Positions 32,801 to 41,388 of a DNA stretch of 45,618 nucleotides are shown in pieces. A model generated the notes under the pieces. That model was given only the letters and a program-made list of their open reading frames with translations, did no database searches and had not been told where the DNA came from. The DNA lies in the NCBI RefSeq assembly GCF_000829695.1, contig NZ_BBNN01000050.1, positions 1-45,618 on the forward strand. The letters run 5' to 3'. Made by a program: the position numbers and the translations under genes. Source of the stretch: Streptomyces sp. NBRC 110035. Lineage in GTDB: Bacteria > Actinomycetota > Actinomycetes > Streptomycetales > Streptomycetaceae. Numbering within the stretch: position 1 is the first letter of the stretch; every line of letters starts with the position of its first letter.

Positions 32801-34020
32801 TGGCCGGCATGGACATCGCCGTCACCGGGCTCGGCCTGGTCACCCCGGGTGGTATCGGGGTCGGGCCGAGCTGGGCGGCGGTCTGCGACGGCAGGCCGGC
32901 CGCCGCCCTCGATCCGCTGCTGACGGACAACCCCGTACGTATCTCCTGCCGGGTGCCCGGCTTCGACCCCGAGCGCCTGCTGAGCGCGCGGCGGGCCCAC
33001 CGCCTGGACCGGTTCGTCCAGTTCGCGCTGGTCGCCGCGCACGAGGCGGTGGCCGACGCGGGCCTCGATCCGCAGACGTGGGACGGGGCGCGGGTGGGTG
33101 TGGTGCTGGGCTGCGCAGACGGCGGCCCCGGCACCGTCGAGGAACAGCACCACGTGCTGCGCGAGCAGGGCGCCGACCGGGTCTCGCCGCTGCTGCTGCC
33201 CATGCAGCTGCCGAACATGCTGGCCGGGCAGACGGCCATCGAATTCGGGGCGACCGGGCCCAACCTGGTGGTGGCCACCGCCTGCGCCTCGGGCGCGACC
33301 GCCATCGGCACGGCCCGGGACCTGCTCGCCCTCGGCCGCTGCGACATCGTCCTCGCGGGCGGCAGCGAGGCCATGGTCACCCCACTGGTCATGGCCGGCT
33401 TCGCCCAGATGGGGGCGCTGTCGAAGCGGCACGACGACCCGGCCTCCGCGTCCCGGCCGTTCGACGCCGACCGGGACGGCTTCGTCGCCGGTGAGGGCGC
33501 CGGCATCCTCGTCATGGAACGGGTGGCGGACGCCCGCGCCCGCGGCGCCCATGTGCACGGCCGGATCATCGGCTACGGCGCCACCGCCGACGCCCACCAC
33601 ATGACGTCGCCGCACCCCGACGGCGCGGGCATCGAGGCCGCCGTCCGCGCCGCGCTCGCCGACGCGGGCGCGGACCCGGACGACGTCCAGCACGTCAACG
33701 CCCACGGCACGTCGACACCGCTGAACGACCTGGCGGAAGCCCGCATGATCGGCCGGACGCTGCGCGGGGACCCGCTGGTAACGTCCACGAAGGGAGTCAC
33801 CGGACACCTGCTCGGCGCGGCCGGGGCAGTCGAGGCCGCCTTCACCGTGCTGAGCGTCGAGCACGAACTCGTGCCCCCCACCGCCAACCTCGTCATGCCC
33901 GACTCCAGGATCGACATCAAACTCGCCCAGGCCGCCACCTACATGCCCATCGACCTCGCCCTGAGCAACTCCCTGGGCTTCGGCGGCCAGAACACGGCCC
34001 TGGCCATCGCCCCGGCCTGA
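32800..34020 (+). CDS. fabF: 3-oxoacyl-ACP synthase II (FabF-like)
   Basis: The 406-aa KAS II starts at ATG 32800, overlapping the ACP stop by one base. It has Cys162 in ATACASGATAIG, His302 in NAHGTSTPLND and His336 in KGVTGHLLGAAG, with the tail SNSLGFGGQNTALAI. Catalytic residues for decarboxylative condensation are complete. It extends acyl chains on the adjacent ACP. The presence of one KAS II without a chain-length-factor partner argues for a fatty-acid-type chain and against an aromatic polyketide. The operon ends at the hairpin 34041-34074. Confidence 0.92.
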   Translation: MAGMDIAVTGLGLVTPGGIGVGPSWAAVCDGRPAAALDPLLTDNPVRISCRVPGFDPERLLSARRAHRLDRFVQFALVAAHEAVADAGLDPQTWDGARVGVVLGCADGGPGTVEEQHHVLREQGADRVSPLLLPMQLPNMLAGQTAIEFGATGPNLVVATACASGATAIGTARDLLALGRCDIVLAGGSEAMVTPLVMAGFAQMGALSKRHDDPASASRPFDADRDGFVAGEGAGILVMERVADARARGAHVHGRIIGYGATADAHHMTSPHPDGAGIEAAVRAALADAGADPDDVQHVNAHGTSTPLNDLAEARMIGRTLRGDPLVTSTKGVTGHLLGAAGAVEAAFTVLSVEHELVPPTANLVMPDSRIDIKLAQAATYMPIDLALSNSLGFGGQNTALAIAPA

Positions 34021-34040
34021 ACGGCCCGGACACGTACCGG

Positions 34041-34074
34041 CAGCCGCCCGCGGAGCACCTCCGCCGGGCGGCTG
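34041..34074 (+). terminator. Terminator after fabF-like gene
   Basis: CAGCCGCCCG pairs with CGGGCGGCTG around an inner CGGAG/CTCCG stem. It begins 20 bp beyond the stop codon and separates the alkylamine/azoxy operon from the SerRS gene. Confidence 0.75.
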
Positions 34075-34156
34075 TTCCCGTGCGGCACCCGGCCGCACGG
34101 CACCCGCCCCGCCGGTCCGCGGGCCACCCCATCCCGCCACACGTCAGGAGTCCACC

Positions 34157-35434
34157 GTGCACGATCCCCAAGAACTGCTGAAGGACGGGCCGCAGGCCGT
34201 ACGGCGGCTGGCCCGCCGCCGCCACGACCTCGACCTGGCCGCGCTGGCCGACGCCCTGCGCGAGCGCAACGGCGCGCAGGCGGAGGTGACCCGGCTGCGG
34301 ACCGAGGTGAACCGCACGGCCAGGGCCCGCCGCTCCGGCCCGCCGACCGAGGAGGAGAAGGCGTCCGCCCGGGCGCTGCGGACCGAGGTACAGGGGGCCG
34401 AGGCCGCCGCCCGCACGGCCGCGGCACACCTGACCGAGCTGCTGCTCTCCGTCCCCAACATCCCCCTGGACGCAGTCCCGGACGGCGACTCGGAGAAGGA
34501 GACCGTGGAGATACGCCGGGGCGGTCCCGCTCCGCGTCCGGCGGACGGTGCCCGCCACCACGCCGACATCGGGGAGTCCCTCGGCATCCTCGACGGCCCG
34601 GCCGCGGCCCGGCTGTCCGGTGCCCGTTTCTCCGTCGCCCGCGGGGCCGGGGCACGACTGGAGCGGGCCCTGCGCGACTTCCTCCTCGACCTGCACACCC
34701 GCGAGCACGGCTACACCGAGCAGTCGGTGCCGTTCCTGGTCGACCGCGACACCATGACCGGGACCGGACAGCTGCCCAAGTTCGAGGACGACCTGTTCCG
34801 CACCCAGGTCGGTGAGCGGGAACTGTTCCTGATTCCCACCGCCGAGGTCCCGCTGACCAACCTGGTGGCCGGCCGGCTCCTCGACTCCCGCTCGCTGCCG
34901 CTGGCCTTCACCGCCTGCACGCCGTGCTTCCGGGCGGAGGCCGGGGCCTACGGCCGGGACACCCGCGGCATCCTGCGGCTGCACCAGTTCGAGAAGGTGG
35001 AGCTGGTGCGCGTCTGCGCCCCCGAGGACGCCCCGGCACAGCTCGAGCTCATGGTGAACCACGCCGAGGAGTGCCTGAAGCGCCTGGAACTGGCGCACCG
35101 CGTGGTGCTGCTGCCGGCCGGCGACCTCGGGTTCTCCGCCCGGATGACCTACGACGTCGAGGTGTGGCTGCCGGGCAGTGGCTCCTACCGGGAGATCTCC
35201 TCGGTCTCCGACTGCGGCACCTTCCAGGCGCGTCGCGCGGACATCCGCATCAAGCGGCCCGACGGGAGCAGGACGCCGGCGGTCACGCTGAACGGCTCGG
35301 CGCTGCCGATCGGCCGCACGGTCGCCGCGCTGCTGGAGCAGGGCGCGCGGGAGGACGGCTCGGTGGTGCTGCCCGAGGTCCTCGTCCCGTACACCGGCTT
35401 CCGGCGGATCCTGCCGGGCGGGGACACCGCGTAG
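34157..35434 (+). CDS. serS: Seryl-tRNA synthetase paralogue, VlmL-like
   Basis: GTG 34157 follows CAGGAG; 425 residues. The N-terminal long helical coiled-coil arm (about 20-115), which in SerRS grips the tRNA long variable arm, is present. Motif 2 is CFRAEAGAYGRDTRGILRLHQFEKVELV in its usual form, and motif 3 is LNGSALPIGRTVAALLEQ, with the serine pocket TAEVPLTN and SSVSDCGTFQARR. It appears active. Housekeeping SerRS is encoded elsewhere in Streptomyces; a copy beside a VlmA-type transferase matches VlmL of valanimycin, which supplies seryl-tRNA for the pathway. Here two tRNA-Ser-like genes 5.6 kb away may be its dedicated substrate. A self-resistance role is an alternative. Confidence 0.92.
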   Translation: MHDPQELLKDGPQAVRRLARRRHDLDLAALADALRERNGAQAEVTRLRTEVNRTARARRSGPPTEEEKASARALRTEVQGAEAAARTAAAHLTELLLSVPNIPLDAVPDGDSEKETVEIRRGGPAPRPADGARHHADIGESLGILDGPAAARLSGARFSVARGAGARLERALRDFLLDLHTREHGYTEQSVPFLVDRDTMTGTGQLPKFEDDLFRTQVGERELFLIPTAEVPLTNLVAGRLLDSRSLPLAFTACTPCFRAEAGAYGRDTRGILRLHQFEKVELVRVCAPEDAPAQLELMVNHAEECLKRLELAHRVVLLPAGDLGFSARMTYDVEVWLPGSGSYREISSVSDCGTFQARRADIRIKRPDGSRTPAVTLNGSALPIGRTVAALLEQGAREDGSVVLPEVLVPYTGFRRILPGGDTA

Positions 35435-35453
35435 GCGCCGTCGGGCGCCACCT

Positions 35454-35499
35454 CGAAAGGGGCGGGAGCCGGGTCCGCGACCCGCTCCCGCCCCTTTCG
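35454..35499. terminator. Bidirectional terminator between SerRS and FabI genes
   Basis: CGAAAGGGGCGGGAGC and GCTCCCGCCCCTTTCG form a 16-bp perfect stem between two convergent genes, with an A-tract on one side and a T-tract on the other. Confidence 0.8.
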
Positions 35500-35517
35500 C
35501 CGCGCCCGGCCCGAGGC

Positions 35518-36282
35518 TCAGGCGCCCATCATGTGCACTCCTCCGTCGACGTGCACGATCTCTCCCGTGGTGCGCGGGAAGAAGTCCGACAGCAGGGCGA
35601 CGACCCCGCGGGCCGCCGGGTCCGGGTCGGTGGGGTCCCAGCCCGCCGGGGCCCGGTGCTCCCAGACCCCGGCGAGGTCGGCGAACCCGGGGATGGACTT
35701 GGCCGCCATGGAGCGCAGCGGTCCCGCCGCGACGAGGTTGCAGCGGACGCCGCGACCGCCCAGGTCCCGGGCGAGGTAGCGGCTGGTCGACTCCAGGGCG
35801 GCCTTGGCGACGCCCATCCAGTCGTAGCGCGGCCAGGCGACCGCGGCGTCGAAGGTCAGCCCGACCACCGAGCCGCCGCGCCGCTCCATCAGCGGCAGGC
35901 AGGCCGTGGTCAGCGACTTCAGGGAGTACGCCGACACGTGCACGGCGGTCGACACGTCGTTCCAGTCGCCGTCCAGGAAGGAGAAGGCGCCCCGCGGCCC
36001 GTAGGCGATGGAGTGCACCAGTCCGTCCAGGGTGTCGGTGTGCTCGCGGATCCGGTCGCCGAGGCCGTCCAGTTGCCGCTGGTCGGTGACGTCGAGTTCG
36101 AGCACCGGGGCCGGCTTCGGCAGCCGTCCGGCGACGCGCTCGATCAGGGAGAGGCGCCCGAAGCCGGTGAGGACGACCTCGGCACCCTCCTCCTGGGCGA
36201 TGCGGGCCGTGTGGAAGGCGATGGACGCGTCCGTGACGACCCCGGTCACCAGGATCCGCTTGCCGGCGAGGAGTCCGCTCAT
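35518..36282 (-). CDS. fabI: Enoyl-ACP reductase (FabI/InhA-like)
   Basis: ATG 36282 overlaps the ferredoxin stop (ATGA). The 254-aa SDR protein shows GKRILVTGVVTDASIAFHTA (the FabI-type Gly-rich loop), LELDVTDQRQ, SIAYGP, the catalytic Tyr and Lys in YDWMGVAKAALES, and the tail GEIVHVDGGVHMMGA. It reduces enoyl thioesters with NADH. The PKS ER is truncated and lacks an NAD(P)H fold, so this free enzyme could provide the missing enoyl reduction, or it may serve the FabH/FabF chain. It may also be a resistant copy of a house target. It is the last gene of the desaturase-MFS-ferredoxin transcript. Confidence 0.92.
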   Translation of the reverse strand: MSGLLAGKRILVTGVVTDASIAFHTARIAQEEGAEVVLTGFGRLSLIERVAGRLPKPAPVLELDVTDQRQLDGLGDRIREHTDTLDGLVHSIAYGPRGAFSFLDGDWNDVSTAVHVSAYSLKSLTTACLPLMERRGGSVVGLTFDAAVAWPRYDWMGVAKAALESTSRYLARDLGGRGVRCNLVAAGPLRSMAAKSIPGFADLAGVWEHRAPAGWDPTDPDPAARGVVALLSDFFPRTTGEIVHVDGGVHMMGA

Positions 36283-36605
36283 GTCCGGGTCACCGCCTCG
36301 GGCAGGGCCCGCACCAGCGGGGAGTCGTGGCCGAGGGCGCCGAGTGCGGCGGCGCCGCCGGGCGCGCCCACGGCGGCGAAGAAGTCGGCGTTGGAGGCGG
36401 TGTGGTCGCCCCACTCGGGGGGCACGTCGTCCTCGAAGCGGATCGCCTCGACGGGGCAGACGGGTTCGCAGGCGCCGCAGTCGACGCACTCGTCGGGGTG
36501 GATGTACAGGGCCCGGCGGCCCTCGTAGATGCAGTCCACGGGGCACTCGTCGACGCAGGAGCGGTCCTTGACGTCGACGCAGGGCAGCGCGATGACGTAG
36601 GCCAT
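36279..36605 (-). CDS. fdxA: 7Fe ferredoxin (FdxA type)
   Basis: ATG 36605 follows GAGGAG. The 108-aa protein begins MAYVIALPCVDVKDRSCVDECPVDCIYEG and has HPDECVDCGACEPVCPVEAI: cysteines for one 3Fe-4S and one 4Fe-4S cluster, as in actinobacterial FdxA. It is an electron carrier in the cytoplasm. Possible partners in the window are the P450 (13325), the diiron oxygenase (30467) and the membrane desaturase (38213) encoded upstream on the same strand. Its gene lies 2 nt after the MFS stop and overlaps fabI. Confidence 0.95.
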   Translation of the reverse strand: MAYVIALPCVDVKDRSCVDECPVDCIYEGRRALYIHPDECVDCGACEPVCPVEAIRFEDDVPPEWGDHTASNADFFAAVGAPGGAAALGALGHDSPLVRALPEAVTRT

Positions 36606-36607
36606 CG

Positions 36608-38032
36608 TCAGCTCCTCTTCGTCGCGGGGGTGGTCGGGGGGCCGGGGACGCCGTCGACCGGAGTCCCGGTGGTGCGCTCGCCCAGCAGCAGGACGGTCGC
36701 CGCCAGGGCCGCCATCGCCGCGGCGATGACCCCGAACAGGGCACCGGGGCCGTGCGAGTCCAGGACCGGCAGCAGGACGAACGGCAGTGCGGCAGCGCTG
36801 AGTTTGGACAGCGAGTAGGCGGCTCCGGACGCGGTGGCGCGGATCGCGGTCGGATACTGCTCGGAGAGGTACACGTGCGAGACGCTGGAGAAGACGTTGC
36901 TGCACAGGGTGTAGACGAAGCCGAGCGCCACGATGAGCACGGGGGATCCGGCATGGGCGAAGCCGAGGCCGGCCACCATCATCGCCGCCGCGGAGGCCGC
37001 CACCAGCGTCCGGCGCTCGAACCGGTCGACGATCGGCAGGGCCAGCGCGGAACCGACCGGGTAGCCCAGGAAGGACAGCGCGGTGAAGCCGATGCCCGCG
37101 ACGATGCCATAGCCCTTGGCCGCGACGATCTGGGGGGCCAGCGTGCCGAAACCGTAGTAGCCGACCACGGACAGCACGCAGAAGATCCACAGCACCACCG
37201 TGCGGCGCCGCATGCCGCGGCCGAACACGTCGCGCACCCGGTGGCGCACCGCGGCCGGTTCCACCGGTCCGGCGGTGTCCGCGGCCACCGGGCGAACCGT
37301 CGCGGGACGGTCCGGGTAGGCCTGCTTCTCCATCTCGGCCACCAGCAGCTCGGCCTCCTCGGTGCGGCCCTGGGCGGCCAGCCACCTCGGCGACTCGATC
37401 AGCCGGCGGCGCAGCACCCACACCACGGCGGAGCCCAGCGACCCGATCACGAACAGCCAGCGCCAGCCGTCGATGCCCAGCGGGGACAGGGGCACCAGCC
37501 ACAGTGCGGCGAAGCCGACGGCGGGCACCCCGCAGAAGGCCAAGGTGTAGGCCCAGGCGATGTACCGGCCGCGCCGCTTGGCGGGCAGCACGTCGGCCAG
37601 GTAGCAGTCGGACAGCACCTGTTCGGCACCGATGCCGACGCCGGCCATGAACCGGGTGACGATCAGCCAGGCGGCGTTCGGCGAGAAGGCACCCAGCAGG
37701 GAGAAGCCCGAGTAGATGGCGAGGTTGATCAGGAAGGCCCGGCGCCGGCCGAACCGGTCGGCGATCCGGCCGAGCACCAGCGAGCCGATGAACTGGCCGA
37801 TGAACACCGATGCCAGGACGAGTTTGAGCTCGGTCGACCCGAAGGCGAAGTCGCTCTGGAGCACCTTGGCGATGGTGCCCGAGAGGTTGTTCTCGAAGGT
37901 GTCGAAGAGCAGCCCGATGCCGATGACCATGGTGAGTCTTCGGTGCATCGGGGTGATCGGCATGCGGTCCAGGCGGACCCCGATCGCGGCGGGAGCGGTG
38001 ACACCGACCGCCACCGTGGTGGTCTGGGACAT
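36608..38032 (-). CDS. MFS transporter, sugar/metabolite porter type
   Basis: ATG 38032 starts 474 residues with 12 predicted spans. Signatures are GRIADRFGRRRAFLINLAIYSG after span 2 (motif A), RFMAGVGIGAEQVLSDCYLADVLPAKRRGRY, the central cytoplasmic loop with ESPRWLAAQGRTEEAELLVAEMEKQ, and VDRFERRTLVAASA. This resembles the SP/ACS (sugar or aromatic-acid porter) branch, unlike the drug exporter at 11802. It lies downstream of the desaturase and upstream of ferredoxin. It could export the product or import a precursor; direction is not decidable from sequence. Confidence 0.88.
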   Translation of the reverse strand: MSQTTTVAVGVTAPAAIGVRLDRMPITPMHRRLTMVIGIGLLFDTFENNLSGTIAKVLQSDFAFGSTELKLVLASVFIGQFIGSLVLGRIADRFGRRRAFLINLAIYSGFSLLGAFSPNAAWLIVTRFMAGVGIGAEQVLSDCYLADVLPAKRRGRYIAWAYTLAFCGVPAVGFAALWLVPLSPLGIDGWRWLFVIGSLGSAVVWVLRRRLIESPRWLAAQGRTEEAELLVAEMEKQAYPDRPATVRPVAADTAGPVEPAAVRHRVRDVFGRGMRRRTVVLWIFCVLSVVGYYGFGTLAPQIVAAKGYGIVAGIGFTALSFLGYPVGSALALPIVDRFERRTLVAASAAAMMVAGLGFAHAGSPVLIVALGFVYTLCSNVFSSVSHVYLSEQYPTAIRATASGAAYSLSKLSAAALPFVLLPVLDSHGPGALFGVIAAAMAALAATVLLLGERTTGTPVDGVPGPPTTPATKRS

Positions 38033-38212
38033 GGGGAGGCTCTCCTTGGACTCCTGATTCTCAGGGACTCCGGTGAGGGAACCGCCCGGGCCGACGGCTG
38101 GCCCGGGCGTGCGGCCCAGGGGCCGGGGCTGTGGACGCGTGGGGGTGCGGGGCCGTGCGGGACCGGAGCGTGGGGACTCCCGGACCGGCGGCGACCGAGG
38201 GCGCGGGCCGGG

Positions 38213-39340
38213 TCAGGCCGCCTGGGCCGCGCGGCGCCTGATCTCCTCCTCCACGGTCCCGGCCCGCACCGGCTCACTGACCTCGTGCAGGTAGGAGGCG
38301 ACCTCCCGGTAGGACGTCCAGAAGCCGACCTCGTGGTACGGCACCCCGCGCTCGGCGCAGTAGGCGCGGGTCAGTTCCCGGGCGCGCGGCAGGTGCTTCT
38401 GCGGCATGGCCGGGAACAGATGGTGCTCGACCTGGTAGTTGAGGCCGCCGTAGAGGAAGTCGACCACCGGGTTCGGGCGGATGTTGCGGGAGGTGAGGAC
38501 CTGGCGCTCCAGCCAGTCCAGGGTCTCCTCCTCGCCGTCGCGGACGTCCATGCCCTTGTGGTTCGGGGCGAAGATCATGCCGAAGTAGACGCCCAGGGCG
38601 GCGTGCTGCACGAGGATGAACGCGACGGCCAGGACCGGCGAGAGAACCGTGAAGACCAGGGCGCAGTAGACCGCGGCGCGCAGCACGACCAGGAACGACT
38701 CCAGCACGGGCCGCCTGGTCTTGCCCTGCGCGATGGACACCACGGCCGTCCGGAGCATCTTGAAGCCCTCCAGGACGAGCAGCACGAAGAAGAGCACGCT
38801 CTGGTGGCGCACGACGAACTTCTGCGTGCCCCGCCGGCTGGGGTACTGCTTGACGTCGAAGATGACGGTGCGCCGGCCGATGTCCGGGTCCTTGTCCAGG
38901 TGGTTGGGGTTGCTGTGGTGCCGGTTGTGGTGGTTGACCCACCAGCCGTAGCTGACCCCGTTGACGAGGTTGGCGTGGATGTAGCCGACGGCGGAGGCTG
39001 CCTTCTTGCTGCGGAACATGGCCTTGTGTCCGGCGTCGTGCCACATGAACGCCGACTGGCCGCCGCACAGCCCCATCCACAGGGCCGTCAGCAGCTGCCA
39101 CCAGGAGTCGCCCAGGGCGAAGAACGCGGCGAATCCGATCAGCAGCAGGGTGGTGTTGAGCGCGAGACGGCCCACGTAGTAGCGCGGGTCGAGGTCGAGG
39201 AGACCTTCCGCCTTGACGCGTTTGAGGAGCTCGGCGAACGTCGCCGAGGCGCCGGTGCGCGGGCCGGCCGCGGAGGCGGCTGCTGCCCCGGCTTCTGAGG
39301 CGGCTGGTGCCCCGGCTTCTTGTGTGTGCGGACGCTGCAT
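38213..39340 (-). CDS. Membrane fatty acid desaturase
   Basis: ATG 39340 follows CCAAGGAGAG. The 375-aa protein has the three His boxes of the integral-membrane desaturase family: HDAGH (101-105), HNRHH (138-142) and QVEHH (303-307), with hydrophobic pairs between them and an Ala-rich N-terminal head. The final box QxxHH is the front-end/acyl-lipid type. Such enzymes insert a double bond using a diiron centre, O2 and ferredoxin; a ferredoxin gene is in the same operon. A desaturase in an azoxy cluster would fit an alkenyl chain, as in elaiomycin. Its promoter has a triple SARP box at 39546. Confidence 0.9.
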   Translation of the reverse strand: MQRPHTQEAGAPAASEAGAAAASAAGPRTGASATFAELLKRVKAEGLLDLDPRYYVGRLALNTTLLLIGFAAFFALGDSWWQLLTALWMGLCGGQSAFMWHDAGHKAMFRSKKAASAVGYIHANLVNGVSYGWWVNHHNRHHSNPNHLDKDPDIGRRTVIFDVKQYPSRRGTQKFVVRHQSVLFFVLLVLEGFKMLRTAVVSIAQGKTRRPVLESFLVVLRAAVYCALVFTVLSPVLAVAFILVQHAALGVYFGMIFAPNHKGMDVRDGEEETLDWLERQVLTSRNIRPNPVVDFLYGGLNYQVEHHLFPAMPQKHLPRARELTRAYCAERGVPYHEVGFWTSYREVASYLHEVSEPVRAGTVEEEIRRRAAQAA

Positions 39341-39545
39341 GCGTTGCTCTCCTTGGGAGAAGTGCCCGGTTCGGGCGGCGGCGACGCTGCCCCGCGGACC
39401 TGCGGGCGCCGCGAGTCGACAGTGCTCCCGCGGGCGGTTGGGCACGCGCGGGCGTGCCCGCCCGGCGGTCCGGGGACGCCGGAGCACAGTGCGGTACTCC
39501 GCCGGGGGACCGCCGGACGAACACGTGTCCAGCGTGCTGCGCCGC

Positions 39546-39574
39546 GCTGATGTGCCACTGATGCCGGTCTGATC
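39546..39574 (-). promoter_or_regulatory. SARP box, three heptamers, for desaturase operon
   Basis: GCTGATG (39546), ACTGATG (39557) and TCTGATC (39568) repeat at exactly 11 bp and on the minus strand read as ATCAG-type heptamers facing the desaturase gene. CACGCT, 9 bp beyond, is a likely -10 box. Confidence 0.75.
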
Positions 39575-39585
39575 GGCGGCGGCCG

Positions 39586-39750
39586 TCAGGCGGCGGACTC
39601 GGCGCGCAGCCGTTCGTCGAGCACCAGGACGGCGGCGTCCGCGTCGCGCGCCACTTCCTCGTCGTCGGGCGCGCCGATGACGGCCATCAGCCGCTCGACC
39701 ACGGTGTGCTGGAGGACTTCGGTGCTGGTGTCGGGTCCGTTGTCGCTCAT
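39586..39750 (-). CDS. Small acidic protein, 54 aa, downstream of vlmA-like gene
   Basis: ATG 39750 follows AGGAGAAC, and the frame ends at TGA 39586. The protein begins MSDNGPDTSTEVLQHTVVER and contains GAPDDEEVARDADAAVL. It is acidic, predicted helical, and without signal or membrane segment. GC at third positions fits a real gene, and the ribosome-binding site is good. It is located 140 nt downstream of the transferase gene and just before the SARP box of the desaturase. I do not recognise the family. A helper of the seryl transferase or a carrier-like accessory is possible but unsupported. Confidence 0.65.
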   Translation of the reverse strand: MSDNGPDTSTEVLQHTVVERLMAVIGAPDDEEVARDADAAVLVLDERLRAESAA

Positions 39751-39892
39751 CGCTGGTTCTCCTGTTCTGGAAGACGGGTGGTGCGTGAGGGCGGTGCGGG
39801 GAGGGTGACCCGCGGCGCGCCGCGACGCCGCGCCTCGCTGCGGGCACGGTCGGTCCGGAGTGCCCGCTGCTGGCGTGGCAGGTGATGGGGCC

Positions 39893-40888
39893 TCAGAACG
39901 CCTTGCAGGCGCGGAAGACGTGGGCGAAGGACGCCAGCGAGGCGTGCGGGCCGTCGAAGGCGACGTACTCCGGGATGACCACGTCCGGAGCCCACTTCTG
40001 CTTGTACGACAGCTGGGTCTGCGCCGGGTACAGCGCGGCCCCCTCGGCCCACAGGGCGTGCATCAGCCACTGGAACGCCGGGCTGTGGCCGTCGATCTCG
40101 TGGCCGGCGTCGAGGCCGGTGAACGGGGTGAAGCCGAAGTGCAGCCACTCGACACCCTCCGAACGGAACACCTCGGCGGCGGTCGCGTTGATGGCCTCCA
40201 TCAGTCCCGGGGAGCTGTCCGGGACGCGCCGGCTCAGGTCGTGCATCCAGCCGGCCCGGCCGCCGTACACCGGCGAGTAGGAGATGTACGCCACGGGGCT
40301 GCCGTCGATGGTGCCGGTGAACAGCCGGCGGTGGGCCTGGGCCGGTCCGCCGATCTGGCCGACCAGGAACTCCAGTTGCTGGGCGCCGCCCTTGGAGCCG
40401 AGCCAGGCCCGGTCGATGGCGGCGATCGCGTCCTGACAGTCGTCGGCGGAGACCTCCTGGACGACCAGGCCGTTGCGGCGGGCCCGGGAGATCTTGTTGC
40501 GCAGCTGCATGAAGCGGGTGCCGCGCAGTGTGAAGTCCGGCAGGCCGACGGCCCAGGAGGCGCCGACCTGGTTGACGGTGAAGCCGCGGCGGGCATAGTG
40601 CTCGGCGTCGGCGCTCTGGAGCTGGATGGCGACCAGGGTGCGGCCCTCGTCGCGGACGTGCCGGCGGAAGGCCTCCAGAAGAGGGTCGTAGTCGTCGGGG
40701 GCGGCGAAAGGGCCGCCGAACTGGACGGCGAACCGACCCGTGCGGCGGTACACGACGACGCCGTCGGCACCGGCCAGTGTGAAGACGTCGTTTCCGCTGT
40801 TGAGGGCCAGGAACGCGCTGGGGTTCTCGCTGGACGTATGGGTGCGTATCGCCTCGAGAACCGGGTTGTCCATGGCGGTCACGGTCAT
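39893..40888 (-). CDS. vlmA: Seryl-tRNA-dependent transferase, VlmA-like
   Basis: ATG 40888 follows AAAGGGGA. The 331-aa protein has two GNAT-like halves as in the LPG-synthase C-terminal/DUF2156 (MprF) family, whose members use aminoacyl-tRNA as donor. Recognisable parts are VVVYRRTGRFAVQFGGPFAAPDD, the RGTRFMQLRNKISRARRNGLVV core, SSPGLMEAINATAAEVF and a C-terminal SYKQKWAPDVVIPEYVAF. VlmA transfers serine from seryl-tRNA to isobutylhydroxylamine to make the O-seryl ester. This gene starts 175 bp from the divergent tRNA-Ser-like pair and coexists with a SerRS paralogue, the other two parts of such a system. No SARP box faces it clearly, so it may share the divergent control region. Confidence 0.88.
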   Translation of the reverse strand: MTVTAMDNPVLEAIRTHTSSENPSAFLALNSGNDVFTLAGADGVVVYRRTGRFAVQFGGPFAAPDDYDPLLEAFRRHVRDEGRTLVAIQLQSADAEHYARRGFTVNQVGASWAVGLPDFTLRGTRFMQLRNKISRARRNGLVVQEVSADDCQDAIAAIDRAWLGSKGGAQQLEFLVGQIGGPAQAHRRLFTGTIDGSPVAYISYSPVYGGRAGWMHDLSRRVPDSSPGLMEAINATAAEVFRSEGVEWLHFGFTPFTGLDAGHEIDGHSPAFQWLMHALWAEGAALYPAQTQLSYKQKWAPDVVIPEYVAFDGPHASLASFAHVFRACKAF

Positions 40889-40979
40889 TGTTTTCCCCTT
40901 TCGGGAGCGTATTCCGTCGTCCCGAGTAGAGCATCGAGGGCAGGTGCGGGAAAAGGCCGGACGGGAATTCCCAGGTCGA

Positions 40980-41008
40980 GTCAGAGAAACGTCAGCGCTT
41001 TGTCAGAT
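40980..41008 (+). promoter_or_regulatory. SARP box, three heptamers, upstream of the tRNA-like genes
   Basis: GTCAGAG (40980), GTCAGCG (40991) and GTCAGAT (41002) have exact 11-bp spacing and face the tRNA-like genes. CAATGT (41017-41022), 8 bp further, is a plausible -10 box, placing transcription start near 41030, about 35 bp before the first acceptor stem. Confidence 0.8.
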
Positions 41009-41063
41009 CCCCCTGCCAATGTTGTTCTCGTGAACGGCACGGGAGACCGGAAGCCGGGAACAA

Positions 41064-41157
<94 letters not shown>

Positions 41158-41187
41158 GACAACGGCCACGCACCAACGGCCACACAA

Positions 41188-41281
<94 letters not shown>

Positions 41282-41388
41282 TCGTCGTATACGCCCCGGC
41301 ACCCGGCTTCCGGCGCGACCCCGCCCCACCGGCCGCGCGACCCCGGTGCCGCACGCACCGTCGGCGACCCCCGCGCCGACGGACACAC

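Noticed and set aside
40963..40972. GGGAATTCCC palindrome between vlmA-like and tRNA-like genes
   Set aside because: Only 10 bp and unmatched elsewhere; too weak to call an operator.
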